Assembly: GCF_000368965.1 (NCBI RefSeq) | Contig: NZ_KB849780.1 | Span: forward strand, 2,304,340 to 2,368,339 | Length of the DNA stretch: 64,000 nucleotides | Direction: 5' to 3' | Origin: Acinetobacter calcoaceticus DSM 30006 = CIP 81.8 | GTDB taxonomy: Bacteria; Pseudomonadota; Gammaproteobacteria; Pseudomonadales; Moraxellaceae | Shown: in pieces, positions 36,482 to 46,385 of the stretch | Layout of the letters: each line of letters starts with the position of its first letter | Position numbering within the stretch: position 1 is the stretch's first letter | Translations under genes and position numbers: made by a program | The notes under the pieces: generated by a model | Databases searched by the model: none | What the model was told of the DNA's origin: nothing | The model's input: only the letters and a program-made list of their open reading frames with translations

Positions 36482-37275
36482 GTTACATACATCCTTATAA
36501 CGTTTTGCTCTATTCATATTTTGATTTTTACCAATCTCCATAATCGACCTCCTTGGCACGATCATGTTTACTGGTTTTTAGTTTTAATCTTGTGTTTTGA
36601 AATGCGCTCTTTCACAGCGAACTTCAGCAATGCTGCGTTACTATAAAAATTACGAATCAACCGACTAAAAGAAATAGCTAAGTGGAGGGAAAGTTATGAC
36701 AACCACCAGATCTATAATGAGTAATTAAAACCTTTGCAAAAATATCCAAAAATGCTGGTTTTAATTAATACTGATGAATAACAATAAGATAGTAAAAACA
36801 TAATCTATTGAGTTGTCTTTTGCATATCCATGCTATGGGTAACGTTTAATATTCAAATAAAAAAACCTATTTACCCAATCTTCCCTTCTGATCAAATGAG
36901 CTCAATACTCATATGTTTTTCCAATAGTTATTTAATCAGGTGCGCTTCTTCATAATTTGCAAACCCATCATATTTTTTAATGCATCATGCATTTAATGCT
37001 CTCCCTTTCTAATTTGAGAAGATTAAAGCACAGAATAAGAAATCATCGTGATACCAATAATTTAAAGGGGGCATTAGTAAAATTAAATAGGCTTAAAATT
37101 CCAAGTAAAGAGAGTAGGAGAAACTGAAAAGGGTCGTTTTATTATTATTGGAATATGAAGTTAAAGATAACTTTTATAAGAATGGATAATTATTTATAAG
37201 AGAATATACAGCTGTTAATATACAAAAAATCTATGAAAATTTAACGCTTACTAAAATTAATACGGACATTTATAT
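36482..37275. other. Long divergent promoter region between tctC and lysR
   Basis: This 794-bp region has no ORF that I can support. It is AT-rich and unusually long for a divergent promoter. I see no transposon ends, tRNA or strong hairpin. It should contain the promoters of the tct operon and the LysR gene. Confidence 0.55.
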
Positions 37276-38205
37276 ATGGAAATCAAGCAAATAAAGTATT
37301 TTTTGACGGTCGTTGAAGCAGGCAGTATTGGTAAGGCAGCCCAAAAACTTGATGTTGGTGCTTCGGCAATTAGTCAACAAATTAGTAAACTAGAACAAGA
37401 GTTAAGCATTCGCTTGCTGCAGCGTAATGCCTTTGGTGTCACACCAACTCCCGCAGGTCTCGCATTTTTAAAACATTCTCAACTTATTTTACGTCAAGTG
37501 AACTTTGCAATAGATGCTGCACATTCTGCAAGACTTTCTGGACATGTCAGCCTTGGGTTTCCACCGACCATTACCGCTTTGATTGGCATCCCTTTAATGA
37601 AATTAATGTCTGAACGCTATCCAGACATTCGTCTTGAGATTGTCGAAACACTGTCGGGTAATCTCATTCAAGCCATTAACTCCCGTCAGCTTGATATTGC
37701 CATTATTTTTACCAATGAAATTGATAAGCAATGGTCGATACAACCATTGGTACGCGAGCAAATGTATTTAATGGCACGCAAAGAAGTGCTCGAAAAATAC
37801 GGTCTTGCTGAATGCATCAAAAGCGGCATTATTCAGTCCCAACAAATTGGTGACATTCCTTTAGTACTGCCACGCCAGCGCCACAGTCTAAGAAAATTAC
37901 TTGAACACAAGATTGGACAGCTTAATGTCGTCTATGAAATTGATGGCCTGCACTTACTCATGGATAGCCTGATTCACCTTGAACTTGCCAGTGTCCGCCC
38001 CGGAAGTGCTTGTCTCCAAGAGTACAAACATAAGCTTCAATTGCTCAAACTGGTTGATCCTGAAGTTGAGCGAATCAATTACTTGGTGAGCCTTGCCGAA
38101 GAAGAATTATCCCCTGCAGCACTCGCTGCTAAGTCTGCAATTAAAGCGTGTGTGAAAGAGCTTATTCAAAATCAAATCTGGCCATGTTCTGAAATTATTT
38201 TATAA
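37276..38205 (+). CDS. LysR-family regulator, TcuR paralog 1
   Basis: The 309-residue protein has the LysR helix-turn-helix (GSIGKAAQKLDVGASAISQQISKLEQELSIRLLQR) and is closely similar in length and sequence throughout to the LysR at 40811. It diverges from tctC and precedes the MFS symporter gene, so it is well placed to control both uptake systems. A 34-bp motif after its stop recurs after the second LysR. Confidence 0.88.
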   Translation: MEIKQIKYFLTVVEAGSIGKAAQKLDVGASAISQQISKLEQELSIRLLQRNAFGVTPTPAGLAFLKHSQLILRQVNFAIDAAHSARLSGHVSLGFPPTITALIGIPLMKLMSERYPDIRLEIVETLSGNLIQAINSRQLDIAIIFTNEIDKQWSIQPLVREQMYLMARKEVLEKYGLAECIKSGIIQSQQIGDIPLVLPRQRHSLRKLLEHKIGQLNVVYEIDGLHLLMDSLIHLELASVRPGSACLQEYKHKLQLLKLVDPEVERINYLVSLAEEELSPAALAAKSAIKACVKELIQNQIWPCSEIIL

Positions 38206-38243
38206 AAGGCCATTAATTTTATTAAATACCCAATTAATTTTGC

Positions 38244-38277
38244 CCTCTCACTCCCTCCTGCTTTTTGAGATTACATT
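38244..38277 (+). promoter_or_regulatory. Motif shared with the tcuA promoter region
   Basis: CCTCTCACTCC, then CTTTT and TACATT with the same spacing, match 41783-41816. Each copy lies about 40 bp after a tcuR-like stop codon and before a tcu gene. It may be a LysR binding site. Confidence 0.4.
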
Positions 38278-38481
38278 TTCGTCCGAATGATAAGTGGTTT
38301 TCTGTTTATCAAAATATAGATGTGTAGTTTGAACTGGAAACAAGGCATCACATTTTCTACGAAGGGTCTCTCTAAATCTCATCTCAAACCAATTTTTATT
38401 TAGGTTTATTGATTGAACCGATTTAGGTCCGACCTCGAAAATCGTGAATGTTTCCATTCTGTCAGGCCAAGGAGGTCTCCA

Positions 38482-39792
38482 ATGGATGTCGTGAATAACC
38501 CTAGGGCTACTTTTAAAAAAATATTAAATGTAACGAGTGGCAACTTTTTAGAACAGTACGATTTTTTTCTTTTTGGTTTCTATGCCACTTATATTGCAGC
38601 AAAATTTTTCCATTCTGAAAATGAATATGTCTCTTTAATGATGACATTTACCGTATTTGCTGCGGGCTTTCTTATGCGTCCTCTTGGCGCTATTTTCTTG
38701 GGTGCTTATGTCGACAGAGTTGGGCGACGTAAAGGTCTTATTGTGACCTTAAGCCTTATGGCAATCGGAACCATCTTAATTACCTTTGTGCCAGGTTATG
38801 AAACCATTGGTATTATTGCGCCAATTTTGGTGGTAATTGGACGTCTATTACAAGGCTTCTCGGCAGGCGTTGAATCTGGCGGTGTTTCTATTTATTTAGC
38901 TGAAATTGCAACAGATAAAAACCGTGGATTTATCACAAGCTGGCAGTCTGGCAGCCAACAGATTGCTGTTGTGTTTGCCGCATTACTTGGTTACTGGCTC
39001 AACACCATTTTAACTACTGCTCAAGTGGGTGAATGGGGCTGGCGTATTCCGTTCTTAATTGGTTGTTTAATTATTCCTTTAATCTTTTTATTCCGCCGTA
39101 CTTTAGAGGAAACTGAAGACTTTAAAGCTCAAAAAACTCATCCAACTTCTAAAGAGATTTTCAGCACACTCGTGAGCAACTGGCGTATTGTGCTTGCCGG
39201 TATGATGATGAGCGCGATGACAACGACTACTTTCTACTTTATTACGGTTTACACCACAGTATATGCAAAACGTACTTTAGAAATGTCGGTAACAGATAGC
39301 CTGTTAGCAACCGTATTTGTTGGTTTGTCGAACTTTTTCTGGTTACCAATAGGTGGACTACTTTCAGACAAAATTGGTCGTCGTCCTGTTTTAGTCGGTA
39401 TTACCACACTTGCTCTCTTTACAAGTTATCCAGTTTTAAGCTGGTTAGTGAGTGACATTAGTTTCACTAACCTTTTGATTACACTTGCTTACTTCTCGTT
39501 CTTCTTTGGTCTGTACAACGGAACCATGGTCGCAACGCTTGCCGAAGTGATGCCAAAACGTGTACGTACAGTCGGCTTCTCTTTAGCGTTCAGTCTTGCA
39601 GCAGCTATTTTTGGTGGCATGACCCCGATTGCCTGTACATATCTAGTCGAAAATACGGGTAATGCAAGTGCACCAGCATTTTGGCTGATGTTAGCTGCGG
39701 TATGTAGCCTCATCTCAAGCTTATATCTATGCCGCGGTTCCAAGCAGAAAAATTCTGAAGCAATTGCTGAACCTGTGAAGGTTAGCGCTTAA
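38482..39792 (+). CDS. tcuC: MFS tricarballylate/citrate-proton symporter
   Basis: The 436-residue protein is a 12-segment MFS carrier of the metabolite:H+ symporter group ([34 protein letters not shown]). The start at 38482 has an excellent GGAGG 6-7 bases upstream; the frame extends to a TTG at 38413 that lacks one. It lies between two LysR genes and near tcuA/tcuB, which supports the TcuC role (tricarballylate or citrate uptake). Confidence 0.82.
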   Translation: MDVVNNPRATFKKILNVTSGNFLEQYDFFLFGFYATYIAAKFFHSENEYVSLMMTFTVFAAGFLMRPLGAIFLGAYVDRVGRRKGLIVTLSLMAIGTILITFVPGYETIGIIAPILVVIGRLLQGFSAGVESGGVSIYLAEIATDKNRGFITSWQSGSQQIAVVFAALLGYWLNTILTTAQVGEWGWRIPFLIGCLIIPLIFLFRRTLEETEDFKAQKTHPTSKEIFSTLVSNWRIVLAGMMMSAMTTTTFYFITVYTTVYAKRTLEMSVTDSLLATVFVGLSNFFWLPIGGLLSDKIGRRPVLVGITTLALFTSYPVLSWLVSDISFTNLLITLAYFSFFFGLYNGTMVATLAEVMPKRVRTVGFSLAFSLAAAIFGGMTPIACTYLVENTGNASAPAFWLMLAAVCSLISSLYLCRGSKQKNSEAIAEPVKVSA

Positions 39793-39883
39793 AACAAACT
39801 ACAACTTAACCTGAAATTTTAATGAACAGTACGGCAGATCTTCAGTCTCCGTACTGCGTCTCTTGCAACTAAAGTGAGGCATT

Positions 39884-40678
39884 ATGAAAAAGTCCCCTAT
39901 CTTCATGACCATTTGCCTAGCTAGTGCAGGCTTAGGATCAACACTTGCTAACGCAGATACAATCGAAGTGATTAGCTCAGGCGGTTTTTATTCATCTATG
40001 GAAAAACTCATTCCAATATTTGAAAAGCAAACTGGTCACACGGTTCACCTCTCATCTGGTTCATCAATGGGTGCTTCACCAACTGCAATCCCAAACCGTC
40101 TTGACCGTGGTGAACATTTTGATGTTGTGGTATTGGCTGCTCCTGAACTAAACAAGCTTGCAGAAAAGGGTTATGTAGACCCAAATTCACAAAGTGCTTT
40201 AGTTAATTCAAGCATTGGAATGGCTGTGCCTAAAGGTGCCCCAAAACCTGATATTAGCTCTGCAGCAAAATTCGAAAAGGTTTTATTAAATGCAAAGCAC
40301 ATAGGCTATTCGGCAAGTGCGAGCGGCACACATCTTGAAAAGAATGTTTTCCCAAGCTTCTCGCCTGTGGAATACAAAGTAATTTCTGGTAAAGCAGAAA
40401 AAGTGGTAGGTGACCGCGTTGCAAAACGTATTGCGGAAGGACAGTTTGATATTGGCTTCCAGCAAATCAGTGAAATCAAACCTTTCACTGGCAAATATGG
40501 TCAGGTTGATTTAGTCGGTCCAATTCCAGCACCTTATCAGAAAGTCACCGTGTTTGCGGCGGGCATTGGTAAAAACTCTGAACATGAGAAGGTTGCAAAA
40601 GAGTTAATCAAATTTGTGAAATCGCCACAAGCAACACAAATTATTGAAGAACAGGGTCTTGAGCAGGTTAAAGAATAA
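39884..40678 (+). CDS. ModA-like periplasmic substrate-binding protein
   Basis: The 264-residue protein has a signal peptide ending near STLANA and the ModA/PBP2 pattern (LIPIFEKQTGHTVHLSSGSS, FDVVVLAAPELNKLAEKG, SASGTHLE). Related orphan proteins occur beside organic-acid genes without ABC partners. No permease or ATPase is adjacent, so it may act as a sensor or deliver to another carrier. It follows tcuC by 91 bp and has a hairpin after it. Confidence 0.75.
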   Translation: MKKSPIFMTICLASAGLGSTLANADTIEVISSGGFYSSMEKLIPIFEKQTGHTVHLSSGSSMGASPTAIPNRLDRGEHFDVVVLAAPELNKLAEKGYVDPNSQSALVNSSIGMAVPKGAPKPDISSAAKFEKVLLNAKHIGYSASASGTHLEKNVFPSFSPVEYKVISGKAEKVVGDRVAKRIAEGQFDIGFQQISEIKPFTGKYGQVDLVGPIPAPYQKVTVFAAGIGKNSEHEKVAKELIKFVKSPQATQIIEEQGLEQVKE

Positions 40679-40686
40679 AAGCTCTA

Positions 40687-40717
40687 AAAGGCAACGTCTT
40701 GAGGTGATGTTGCCTTT
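40687..40717 (+). terminator. Hairpin after the ModA-like gene
   Basis: A 12-bp stem with one G-U pair (40687-40698 with 40706-40717, AAAGGCAAC/GTTGCCTTT) follows the stop by 8 bp. It lacks a long T-run. Confidence 0.7.
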
Positions 40718-40810
40718 ACTCTATTGCCGGTTTACTCAAAGCAATAGAACAAAATATATAGCGATAAACCAGTGTAGAATTAATCCATAAAGGTTAATGT
40801 AGTATTTGCC

Positions 40811-41740
40811 GTGGAACTCAAACAATTAAAGTATTTTATTGCAGTGATCGAGTCAGGAAGCTTGGGTAAAGCTGCAAAAAATCTCGATATTGGAACGTCT
40901 GCATTAAGTCAGCAAATCTCAAAATTAGAAAGCGAACTCTCCATTCGCCTTTTACAACGTACCGCTTTGGGTACAGTTCCCACCCCTGCGGGTTTAGCTT
41001 TTTTTCAACAAGTTCAACTGGCGCTTAGGCATCTAGATCATGCCGTAGATTCTGCTCATTCTTCACGTTTAAGTGGTCATGTTACCGTCGGTTTTTCTCC
41101 GAGTGTTGCAGCGGTTATTGGTACTCACTTTTTAAAACTCATGAGAAATCGCTATCCCGACATTAAAGTACGTTTAATTGAAGGGTTATCAGGTGATCTC
41201 AAGGCATTGGTCAATGCAAGACAACTCGATGTTGCTATCATCTTTAGTGACGATGTAGACCCTCAGTGGGCGATACAGCCTTTAGTCAAAGAACAGATGT
41301 TTTTAATTTCGCCTAAAGAAGTGCTGAGCCAGTACCACCTTGAAAGCTGTATCGACACTCAAACCATTACCCATCCACAACTAAAAGAACTTCCACTGAT
41401 TTTACCGAGCCAACGACATGGGCTGCGTTTGTTGCTCGAACAAAAAATTCATCAGCTTAAAGTGGCCTATGAAATTGATGGGCTACATTTGCTAATGGAA
41501 AGCATTAGCAAACTTGAAATGGCAACCATCCAACCTGCGGGTGCAGCATTAAACTCTCGGCAAGACTTATGTTTACTGCGCGTTGTAGAACCTGCAATTG
41601 AACGTATTAACTATTTAATTAGTTTATCTGAAGAAGAAATCTCGCCTGCCACTTTAGCCACTAAAGTGGTGATTCGTGCCTGTGTGACCAACCTGATTAA
41701 TGAAAAACGCTGGCCAGGTGCGGAGATAATAAACACTTAA
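40811..41740 (+). CDS. tcuR: LysR-family regulator, TcuR
   Basis: The 309-residue protein starts at a GTG and shares length and most motifs with the LysR at 37276 (SQQISKLE-ELSIRLLQR, YEIDGLHLLM). It lies directly upstream of tcuA and tcuB in the same direction, the position of TcuR, activator of tricarballylate use. Which of the two paralogs is the true TcuR is not certain. Confidence 0.8.
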   Translation: MELKQLKYFIAVIESGSLGKAAKNLDIGTSALSQQISKLESELSIRLLQRTALGTVPTPAGLAFFQQVQLALRHLDHAVDSAHSSRLSGHVTVGFSPSVAAVIGTHFLKLMRNRYPDIKVRLIEGLSGDLKALVNARQLDVAIIFSDDVDPQWAIQPLVKEQMFLISPKEVLSQYHLESCIDTQTITHPQLKELPLILPSQRHGLRLLLEQKIHQLKVAYEIDGLHLLMESISKLEMATIQPAGAALNSRQDLCLLRVVEPAIERINYLISLSEEEISPATLATKVVIRACVTNLINEKRWPGAEIINT

Positions 41741-41782
41741 GCCATTAGTGTTTATTTTTACTAAACACCCATTCAAGCCCAG

Positions 41783-41816
41783 CCTCTCACTCCACCTTCT
41801 CTTTTAAAGCTACATT
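41783..41816 (+). promoter_or_regulatory. Motif shared with the tcuC promoter region
   Basis: This is the second copy of the motif at 38244-38277, located 28-61 bp before the tcuA start. It is a candidate TcuR site. Confidence 0.4.
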
Positions 41817-41843
41817 AGCCCTAGCTGAGAAAGGGAGAAATCC

Positions 41844-43250
41844 ATGCATGATGTGATTGTAATTGGTGGTGGGAATGCCGCACTGTGTGCCGCGCTCACG
41901 GCAAAAGAAAGTGGCGCGTCTGTGCTAGTAATAGAAGCAGCACCTAAAGAATGGCGTGGTGGTAACTCACAACACACTCGTAACCTTCGCTGCATGCATG
42001 ATGCTCTTCAAGACGTATTGGTCGATGCCTATCCCGAAGAAGAATATTGGCAAGACCTACTTAAAGTAACTGCCGGAAAAACCAATGAGCACTTAGCCCG
42101 TCTGGTCATTCGTAGCACGGCGACCTGCCGCGACTGGATGCGTAAACATGGTGTGAATTTTCAGCCGCCGCTATCGGGTGCTTTGCATGTTGCGCGTACC
42201 AATGCCTTTTTTATGGGTGGCGGTAAAGCCCTCATTAATGCGTATTACCGTAGTGCCCAAGAACTTGGCATCGAAATTTTATACAACACAAAAATTAAAG
42301 ACCTAAAGTTAACTCAAGGACATTTTGAAGCCGCAATTGCTGAAGATGGTCGTGTGTTTAAAGCAAAAAGTTGTGTATTGGCCGCAGGTGGTTTTGAGTC
42401 AAATCTAGAATGGTTAAGAGAAGCATGGGGACAAAATGAAAATGGCGAATGGCCTGCCGATAATTTCATTATTCGTGGTACTCGCTTTAATCAAGGCAAC
42501 TTACTCAAATTTATGATAGATCAAGGTGCCGATATTATTGGTGACCCATCACAATCTCATTGCGTCGCTGTAGATGCACGAGCACCGTTATATGATGGCG
42601 GTATTTGTACTCGTATTGACTGCGTTTCATTGGGTATTGTGGTCAATAATAAAGCCGAGCGTTTTTACGATGAAGGCGAAGACTTCTGGCCAAAACGTTA
42701 TGCGATTTGGGGCCGTCTTGTTGCCAAACAGCCACAGCAAATTGCCTATTCCATTATTGACTCAAAAGCCATTGGGCGCTTTATGCCGCCTGTTTTTGCG
42801 GGTGTAAAAGCTCACAGCATTCAAGAGTTAGCCGAAAAAATCGGGCTAGACGCAAAAACCTTATGCAACACCGTAGAAGAGTTTAATCAAGCCTGTGTGC
42901 AAGGCACCTTTAACCATACTGTTTTAGATGACTGCACCACCCAAAATATTGTGCCCAACAAAACGCACTGGGCTGTTCCTCTCGACCAGCCACCCTTCTA
43001 TGCCTATGCCCTTAAACCCGGCATTACCTTCACCTATTTAGGTTTAAAAGTCGAAGATGATGCTGCGGTACGTTTTAACAATAAAGCAAGCCGCAATCTA
43101 TTTGTCGCAGGTGAAATGATGGCAGGTAACGTACTCGGTCAGGGTTATACCGCAGGGGTCGGCATGTCGATTGGAACGACGTTTGGACGCATTGCTGGAA
43201 AAAATGCAGCCCACTATGCACTTTCACAAGGAGTTGAACATGAATGCTAA
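41844..43250 (+). CDS. tcuA: FAD-dependent tricarballylate dehydrogenase TcuA
   Basis: The 468-residue flavoprotein begins with the dinucleotide motif [19 protein letters not shown] and ends with the second FAD motif ([26 protein letters not shown]). It is of the fumarate reductase/succinate dehydrogenase flavoprotein group. TcuA oxidises tricarballylate to cis-aconitate. Its end overlaps tcuB by 11 bp, and GGGAGA precedes the start. Confidence 0.92.
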   Translation: MHDVIVIGGGNAALCAALTAKESGASVLVIEAAPKEWRGGNSQHTRNLRCMHDALQDVLVDAYPEEEYWQDLLKVTAGKTNEHLARLVIRSTATCRDWMRKHGVNFQPPLSGALHVARTNAFFMGGGKALINAYYRSAQELGIEILYNTKIKDLKLTQGHFEAAIAEDGRVFKAKSCVLAAGGFESNLEWLREAWGQNENGEWPADNFIIRGTRFNQGNLLKFMIDQGADIIGDPSQSHCVAVDARAPLYDGGICTRIDCVSLGIVVNNKAERFYDEGEDFWPKRYAIWGRLVAKQPQQIAYSIIDSKAIGRFMPPVFAGVKAHSIQELAEKIGLDAKTLCNTVEEFNQACVQGTFNHTVLDDCTTQNIVPNKTHWAVPLDQPPFYAYALKPGITFTYLGLKVEDDAAVRFNNKASRNLFVAGEMMAGNVLGQGYTAGVGMSIGTTFGRIAGKNAAHYALSQGVEHEC

Positions 43251-44373
43251 TAGCAAAGCCCTAATTCCAGTTGTTCAGCTCTCTGATCACGAACAAGAAG
43301 TCCAAAGAGCCCTACAGATTTGTAATGCTTGTCGCTACTGTGAGTCATTTTGCGCTGTTTTTGCGGCGATGACCAAACGTCTTGAGTTTAACCAAGCCGA
43401 TATTCATTACTTAGCAAACCTATGTCATAACTGTGGGGCTTGTTTACACGCTTGCCAATATGCTCCACCGCATGAGTTTGGCGTAAACATTCCAAAAGCG
43501 ATGGCGCAAGTACGTTTAGAAACTTATCAAGAGTTTGCTACACCTCAGCCTTTAGGTCGACTTTATAAGTCTGTCGGGATTCCTTTTGTCTCGGCTTTAA
43601 CACTTGTTTTCTTTTTTTGCATGTTAGCCGTAGTGTGGTGGAAAGGCACTGACTTATTTGCAGGTTACCAAGGTAATTTCTATGCGATTTTCCCGCATAA
43701 CTTTTTAGCACTATTGTTTGGAGCGACCTTTACAGTTGCCATTGTGCTGCTCGGCATTGGAATTAGTAAGTTCTGGCGACAAACCTCTAAAGTCATTCAT
43801 GGCAAAGTTGAGAAACCAGACCTTGTTCAAGCCACCCAAAACGTATTAACACTTAAATATTTAGATGGCGGTCATGGTAAAGGCTGTAATGAGCAAGATG
43901 ACCGTTACACACAAATCCGCCGTGTGTTCCATCACCTGACGTTTTATGGCTTTATGCTCTGCTTTGCAGCTACAGGTGTAGCGACTTTATATCACTATTT
44001 TCTTGACCTACATGCACCTTATCCTTACCTAAGCTTGCCTGTGATTTTAGGAACTTTGGGTGGAATTGGCTTAGTCATCGGACCATCTGGCTTACTCTAT
44101 TTAAATCTTAAACGTCATCCATTACATGGTGACCGTGAGCAAAAACCTGTAGATCGAGGCTTTATCTTCCTTCTGCTTATCGTTAGCGCTTCAGGGTTAG
44201 CACTCATGGCATTTCGCAATACCCCTTACATGGCACTTTTACTGATTTTCCATTTAGCCACGGTCATGACGTTCTTTATTACCATGCCATTTGGAAAGTT
44301 CGCACACGGTTTTTACCGCAGTGCTTCTTTACTCAAATTTGCCATCGAAGAGCGTATTTCGAAGAAGTCATAA
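43240..44373 (+). CDS. tcuB: TcuB, iron-sulfur/haem membrane electron carrier
   Basis: The 377-residue protein has an N-terminal ferredoxin-like part with two Cys clusters ([11 protein letters not shown] and [15 protein letters not shown]) and a C-terminal membrane region with several segments and His residues for haem. TcuB reoxidises the flavin of TcuA and passes electrons to the quinone pool. I use the ATG at 43240, which has AAGGAG 7 bases upstream and overlaps the end of tcuA. Confidence 0.92.
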   Translation: MNANSKALIPVVQLSDHEQEVQRALQICNACRYCESFCAVFAAMTKRLEFNQADIHYLANLCHNCGACLHACQYAPPHEFGVNIPKAMAQVRLETYQEFATPQPLGRLYKSVGIPFVSALTLVFFFCMLAVVWWKGTDLFAGYQGNFYAIFPHNFLALLFGATFTVAIVLLGIGISKFWRQTSKVIHGKVEKPDLVQATQNVLTLKYLDGGHGKGCNEQDDRYTQIRRVFHHLTFYGFMLCFAATGVATLYHYFLDLHAPYPYLSLPVILGTLGGIGLVIGPSGLLYLNLKRHPLHGDREQKPVDRGFIFLLLIVSASGLALMAFRNTPYMALLLIFHLATVMTFFITMPFGKFAHGFYRSASLLKFAIEERISKKS

Positions 44374-44381
44374 TTTCACTC

Positions 44382-44417
44382 AAAAGTATTCACTATCTTG
44401 GCATAGTGAATACTTTT
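44382..44417. terminator. Bidirectional terminator
   Basis: A perfect 15-bp stem (44382-44396 with 44403-44417, loop CTTGGC) lies between tcuB and the convergent HPP gene, with T-rich sequence on the plus side. Confidence 0.85.
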
Positions 44418-44451
44418 ATTATTTTTAAGCTCAAAACACTTCATGCCTTCC

Positions 44452-44985
44452 CTACTTTTTACTATTTAAAATTCCTAAGCCATACATCGGCCACTTGGTG
44501 CTCGCTTTAATATTATTAATCAGTATCGCCACCAAAACTAACGACACGGCACCGACTAAAACAGGGAAAATTAAGAAGCTCCACTCGTAATGTATGCTGC
44601 TCGCGGTAAGCAAAATAACCAAAGGATTGGCCCCAGCAGGTGGATGAATACACTTAAAAATCTGCATGAGTGCAATGGCACAGCCCACTGAAAAAGCAAT
44701 TGTAAATATAGAAACACCAACAAATTTTAGAAAAAACAAACCCACAAAAGCCGAGATAAGATGCCCAAATATGATATTTCTCGGCTGTGCTAAAGGAGAC
44801 TGCGACACGGTATAGAGCAAAACACAGGTCGCACCAAACGGCGCCATGATAAAAATATTGTGTGTGAGCTTACTCAACCACAACAGTAGAAAAATACTGA
44901 CTGTCCCCCCAATAAGGCTTCTTAAAATATCAATTTTATTGGGCGATGGAGCCAGTTTTTCTTTGCCATAAAAGATCGAGAACAT
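44452..44985 (-). CDS. HPP-family membrane protein
   Basis: The 177-residue protein has about four to five hydrophobic segments and the family motif CIHPPAGANPLVILL. HPP proteins are inner-membrane proteins, some linked to nitrite transport in plastids; the bacterial role is unclear. GAGGAA sits 7 bases before the ATG at 44985, so I prefer it to a TTG five codons upstream. It diverges from a TetR gene over a perfect palindrome. Confidence 0.85.
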   Translation of the reverse strand: MFSIFYGKEKLAPSPNKIDILRSLIGGTVSIFLLLWLSKLTHNIFIMAPFGATCVLLYTVSQSPLAQPRNIIFGHLISAFVGLFFLKFVGVSIFTIAFSVGCAIALMQIFKCIHPPAGANPLVILLTASSIHYEWSFLIFPVLVGAVSLVLVAILINNIKASTKWPMYGLGILNSKK

Positions 44986-45039
44986 GGTTTTATTCCTCAA
45001 ACAAAAAGTTGCTTTTTAAAAAGCATATAGATAAAATCC

Positions 45040-45065
45040 AAAATAGTACAGATCTGTACTATTTT
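45040..45065. promoter_or_regulatory. Perfect 26-bp palindrome, likely TetR operator
   Basis: The sequence is exactly self-complementary over 26 bp, centred on AGATCT with arms AAAATAGTAC/GTACTATTTT. It lies between the divergent HPP and tetR starts, 19 bp before tetR. That is the usual place for an autoregulating TetR operator. Confidence 0.8.
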
Positions 45066-45083
45066 ATTTTTTGGAAAAGTTTT

Positions 45084-45632
45084 ATGTCAAAATCTGCCTT
45101 AAAAATATTAGATACAGCCGAGAAGTTATTTAATGAAAATAGTTTTGTTGGAGTTGGCGTTGACCTAATACGCGATGAATCTGGCTGCTCTAAAACCACC
45201 ATGTACACGTACTATAAAAATAAAAATCAGTTGGTGAGATCTGTACTGATTGCACGTGATGAACGGTTTAAGCAAAGCCTTTTAGGCTATGTGGGAGATG
45301 CAACGGGGTTAGAGGCCATCAATAAAATCCTTGATTGGCACACCAATTGGTTTAGACAAGATTTTTTTAAAGGCTGTTTATTTGTAAGAGCCGTCGCTGA
45401 ATCTAACCAAGATGATCAAGACATTATTTCTATTTCTAAAGCCCATAAACAATGGATTAAAGTACTGATTGCACAGCACTGCAATATACCCAATGGTGAA
45501 GCTTTATCTGAGCTGATCTACACGGTGATTGAAGGGTTAATTAGCCGCTTTTTAGTCGATGGCTTTGACGAGTCGCTTGTGATAAATATGAAAAATTCGA
45601 TTAACCAATTATTTAATATTCATCAACATTAG
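45084..45632 (+). CDS. TetR-family regulator
   Basis: The 182-residue protein (SKSALKILDTAEKLFNENSFVGVGVDLI ... GCSKTTMYTYYKNKNQLV) is a TetR repressor. The frame is open 46 codons upstream across the palindrome, but the DNA-binding domain and a GGAAAAG ribosome site place the start at 45084. It probably represses itself and the HPP gene. It is followed by a VOC-family gene 14 bp later. Confidence 0.88.
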   Translation: MSKSALKILDTAEKLFNENSFVGVGVDLIRDESGCSKTTMYTYYKNKNQLVRSVLIARDERFKQSLLGYVGDATGLEAINKILDWHTNWFRQDFFKGCLFVRAVAESNQDDQDIISISKAHKQWIKVLIAQHCNIPNGEALSELIYTVIEGLISRFLVDGFDESLVINMKNSINQLFNIHQH

Positions 45633-45646
45633 CATGAGAACTTAAA

Positions 45647-46306
45647 ATGGAAGTGGACCATATTTTTATTTGTGTACAATCAGACGCTCCCGAAGCTGAA
45701 ACTTTAAAAAAATTCGGTCTAACAGAAGGTTCATCCAATAAGCACCTGGGTCAAGGTACAGAAAATAGACGCTTTTTCTTTAAAAATAGTTTTATCGAAT
45801 TAATCTTTTTAAATAATCAAGAAGAAGCCTCAAGTGATCTCACAAAACCCACCCTGCTTTTTGAACGACTCAGTGCTCAAGATAATATCGCGTCCCCTTT
45901 TGGTATTTGTTTTCGACCTAAAAATAAAGATGATAACGGCGCAAAATTTCCTCATTGGGTTTACAAGCCGAGCTATTTGCCAACTAGCTTAGAAGTAAAT
46001 GTTGCTAAAGATTGTGTTGTATCTGAACCGATGTGGTTCTTCCTTTCATTTGCTTCACGACCAGACCTTGCTGCGAAAGAAAAACAACAACCACTTGTTC
46101 ATAGCAAAGATTTATCAGAAATAACTTCTATCAAAGTTTCTATTCCAAACCTCGAACAGCACCCTACTTCGTTACTGTTCAACATGCTCGATCATTTTGA
46201 AGTGACAGATGGATCAGAGCATTTAATGGAAATCAGTTTTGATCATGAGCCTCAAGGAATGATTCATGATTTCAGACCAGTGCTGCCACTTATTTTTAAA
46301 TATTAA
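45647..46306 (+). CDS. Glyoxalase-like (VOC) domain protein
   Basis: The 219-residue protein begins MEVDHIFICVQ with the VOC N-terminal His pattern and has a glyoxalase-like domain (ENRRFFFKNSFIELIFL). The catalytic activity is unknown. It starts 14 bp after tetR and ends at a strong terminator, so it is probably co-transcribed with tetR. Confidence 0.75.
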   Translation: MEVDHIFICVQSDAPEAETLKKFGLTEGSSNKHLGQGTENRRFFFKNSFIELIFLNNQEEASSDLTKPTLLFERLSAQDNIASPFGICFRPKNKDDNGAKFPHWVYKPSYLPTSLEVNVAKDCVVSEPMWFFLSFASRPDLAAKEKQQPLVHSKDLSEITSIKVSIPNLEQHPTSLLFNMLDHFEVTDGSEHLMEISFDHEPQGMIHDFRPVLPLIFKY

Positions 46307-46323
46307 GGCTCTTATTTTCCAAT

Positions 46324-46360
46324 AATAAAACTGTGATTTATTGCAAATCACAGTTTTATT
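46324..46360. terminator. Bidirectional terminator with a 16-bp perfect stem
   Basis: Bases 46324-46339 pair perfectly with 46345-46360 across ATTGC. It serves the VOC gene (+) and the glutarate operon (-). Confidence 0.9.
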
Positions 46361-46385
46361 AAAATTGAATAACATTAAAAATAGC

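Noticed and set aside
44382..44417. TCACTAT/ATAGTGA pair resembling the satellite operator
   Set aside because: It is part of a perfect 15-bp terminator stem after tcuB, far from the element.
44946..45083. A 46-residue N-terminal extension of the TetR protein
   Set aside because: It runs across the 26-bp palindrome and the HPP start, and the DNA-binding domain begins at 45084.
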